This document shows positions 62,858 through 64,000 of a stretch of DNA of 64,000 bases, one piece after another; within the stretch, counting starts at the first letter, position 1; each line of letters starts with the position of its first letter. Position numbers and translations under genes: made by a program. The stretch is from Thalassovita autumnalis (GTDB taxonomy: Bacteria; Pseudomonadota; Alphaproteobacteria; Rhodobacterales; Rhodobacteraceae). The notes under the pieces are model-generated. The model made no database searches. It was not told the origin of the DNA and was given only the letters and a program-made list of their open reading frames with translations. The stretch is taken from NCBI RefSeq assembly GCF_001458255.1, contig NZ_CYSB01000026.1, positions 62,001-126,000 on the forward strand, read 5' to 3'.

Positions 62858-64000
62858 TGACGCCGCCCACCATGACAGTTTCGCAGACGGCGGCACAGAC
62901 GGGCGGTCGCCCGTCTGTTTCCGTTGTTGTGGTGAGTCGTGGTCGAGCAGAGGATCTGGCGCGCTGCCTCTCCGGGCTCAGCCGGCTCTATTATGACGCC
63001 TATGAGATTGTGGTGGTCACGGACCCTGAGGGCGAGGCCGCAGTTGCTGCGGCAGGTCTGGCGGATATGGTGACATTGGTTGGCTTCGATCAGCCCAATA
63101 TCTCTGCCGCACGCAATCTGGGCATCGCGGCCTCAGCTGGGGAGGTTGTGGCCTTCATCGATGATGATGCGGTGCCTGAACCGACATGGCTCTGCCATCT
63201 GGTGGGGCCTTTTGCCGGGTCTGGGGTGGCGGTCACCGGCGGATATGTGCGCGGGCGCAACGGGATCAGCTACCAATGGCGGGCCCGGGTGATTGATCCT
63301 CAGGGCAAAGCACACCCGATTTCTGTTGAGGGGGAGGCGCCGCAGATCATCACGCCACCGCCGGGGCATGTGGTGAAGACCGAAGGCACCAATATGGCGG
63401 TGCGGCGGGATTGGCTGCAGCGTTTGGGTGGGTTTGATGAGGCGTTTCATTTCTATCAGGATGAAACCGACCTAAACCTGCGGTTGGCAGCAGCTGGCGG
63501 GCAGGTGGCTTTGGTGCCGCTGGCAGAGGTGCATCATGCCTATGCGCCCAGCCCGCGCCGCAAGCAAAACCGGGCGGTGACCGATCTGTTTGATGTGGGT
63601 GCTAGCAGCATGGTGTTCCTGCGCAAACATGATCCCGACGGTGATCATGAGCGGGCCCTGACCGAATTGCGACAGGAACAATGGGACCGGCTGCAGCGGC
63701 AGGTGCGTCAGAAGCTGATCAGCCGCAGTGATCTTGCCGATGTTCTGGAAACCCTGGAGGCCGGGATCGCCGCGGGGGCCACGCGCGCCGTAGATCAGCA
63801 GGCCGAGGCGCTGGAGCCGCGCGGTACGTTCCGCGCGTTTGAGAGCAAGGCCAATGGGGACCATTTGGTGCTGAGCGGCTGGATCTGGCGGCGCCGTACG
63901 CTCTGGGCAGAGGCCGAGGCGGCCGCGGCGCGGGGCACCACGGTTTCGCTTTATCTGTTTTCGCCAACCTCACGGTTCCACCGACTGGGCTATCATCTGC
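62857..64000 (+). CDS. Family 2 glycosyltransferase (3' truncated by window end)
   Basis: 381 residues are visible of a protein that runs beyond base 64000. The GT-A domain (about residues 20-230) starts SVVVVSRGRAEDLARCLSGL and has the metal-binding IDDDAVPEPTWL (near 103) and FHFYQDETDLNLRL. The following 150 residues contain a charged helical region (RQEQWDRLQRQVRQKL) and a start of another domain with LSGWIWRRRTLWAE. ATG 62857 overlaps the cysQ stop; ATG 62872 is a possible later start. With the neighbouring permease it points to surface polysaccharide synthesis. Confidence 0.85.
   Translation, partial: MTPPTMTVSQTAAQTGGRPSVSVVVVSRGRAEDLARCLSGLSRLYYDAYEIVVVTDPEGEAAVAAAGLADMVTLVGFDQPNISAARNLGIAASAGEVVAFIDDDAVPEPTWLCHLVGPFAGSGVAVTGGYVRGRNGISYQWRARVIDPQGKAHPISVEGEAPQIITPPPGHVVKTEGTNMAVRRDWLQRLGGFDEAFHFYQDETDLNLRLAAAGGQVALVPLAEVHHAYAPSPRRKQNRAVTDLFDVGASSMVFLRKHDPDGDHERALTELRQEQWDRLQRQVRQKLISRSDLADVLETLEAGIAAGATRAVDQQAEALEPRGTFRAFESKANGDHLVLSGWIWRRRTLWAEAEAAAARGTTVSLYLFSPTSRFHRLGYHL

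Overview
This window is chromosomal housekeeping sequence from an alphaproteobacterium, most likely a marine roseobacter-type member of the Rhodobacteraceae/Roseobacteraceae. The evidence is the mnmG-rsmG-parA-parB block carrying two perfect parS sites, the rph-rdgB-hemW cluster facing hrcA-grpE, the rimP-nusA-ylxR-infB operon, secA facing ppiC-argJ-mutT, an alphaproteobacterial RpoH-type promoter before dnaK, and a high-GC codon style. Gene density is high, no gene-free gap exceeds 300 bases (the longest are 12682-12926, 26866-27091 and 41911-42118; I see nothing recognisable in 26866-27091), and I see no phage, insertion sequence, CRISPR array, rRNA or tRNA.

Layout. 1-4172: tRNA/rRNA modification (mnmG truncated by the window edge, rsmG) and chromosome segregation (parA, parB, two parS). 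4196-8819: minus-strand rph-rdgB-hemW-ybaN operon divergent from hrcA-grpE. 8971-15182: an exported TPM-domain protein, mutS, and the fused malic enzyme maeB. 15333-23412: a PfkB-family sugar kinase, exported MsrA, an aminotransferase-sulfotransferase pair, GNAT, SCP2, argG, a membrane protein, ilvA and a stand-alone HPt protein. 23527-30256: a Nudix hydrolase, hslO-nudL-cca (three overlapping genes), an ABC exporter and an iron-sulfur RNA methyltransferase. 30344-32610: an envelope cluster with two L,D-transpeptidase-fold proteins, a CAP-domain lipoprotein and a 60-residue secreted/anchored peptide. 32700-39715: hemH, an NDUFAF5-like methyltransferase, comF, glutaredoxin, a nitrilase-family amidase, a MarR regulator, a degenerate receiver protein, a YciI protein, ubiG and proline iminopeptidase. 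39803-41910: a double-CDGSH iron-sulfur protein, then two paralogous six-helix membrane proteins of unknown function. 42010-47480: a structured leader followed by rimP-nusA-ylxR-infB. 47580-53332: a 45-residue ORF, mutT, argJ, ppiC and, divergently, secA. 53461-56048: an anchored unknown protein and a PstS-like/OmpA fusion. 56053-60158: radC, dnaJ, dnaK. 60379-64000: alkB, a polysaccharide-type ABC-2 permease, cysQ and a glycosyltransferase cut by the window end.

How the parts work together. ParA/ParB/parS segregate the origin region. HrcA, GrpE, DnaK, DnaJ and Hsp33 are the heat and redox protein-quality genes. RimP, NusA, YlxR and IF2 couple transcription with ribosome maturation and initiation, and their leader and gene junctions carry RNA hairpins that look regulatory. 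SecA and the periplasmic PpiC serve export and folding. The permease-cysQ-glycosyltransferase end looks like the edge of a surface-polysaccharide locus.

The most unusual items are the terminator-like leader of rimP, a hairpin spanning the nusA stop and the ylxR ribosome binding site, the PstS-like/OmpA fusion with its neighbour, the tandem membrane paralogs (one overlapping the CDGSH gene tail to tail), a parS site embedded in the rsmG coding sequence, and two small ORFs of 60 and 45 residues. I did not find a clearly new multi-gene defence or metabolic system.
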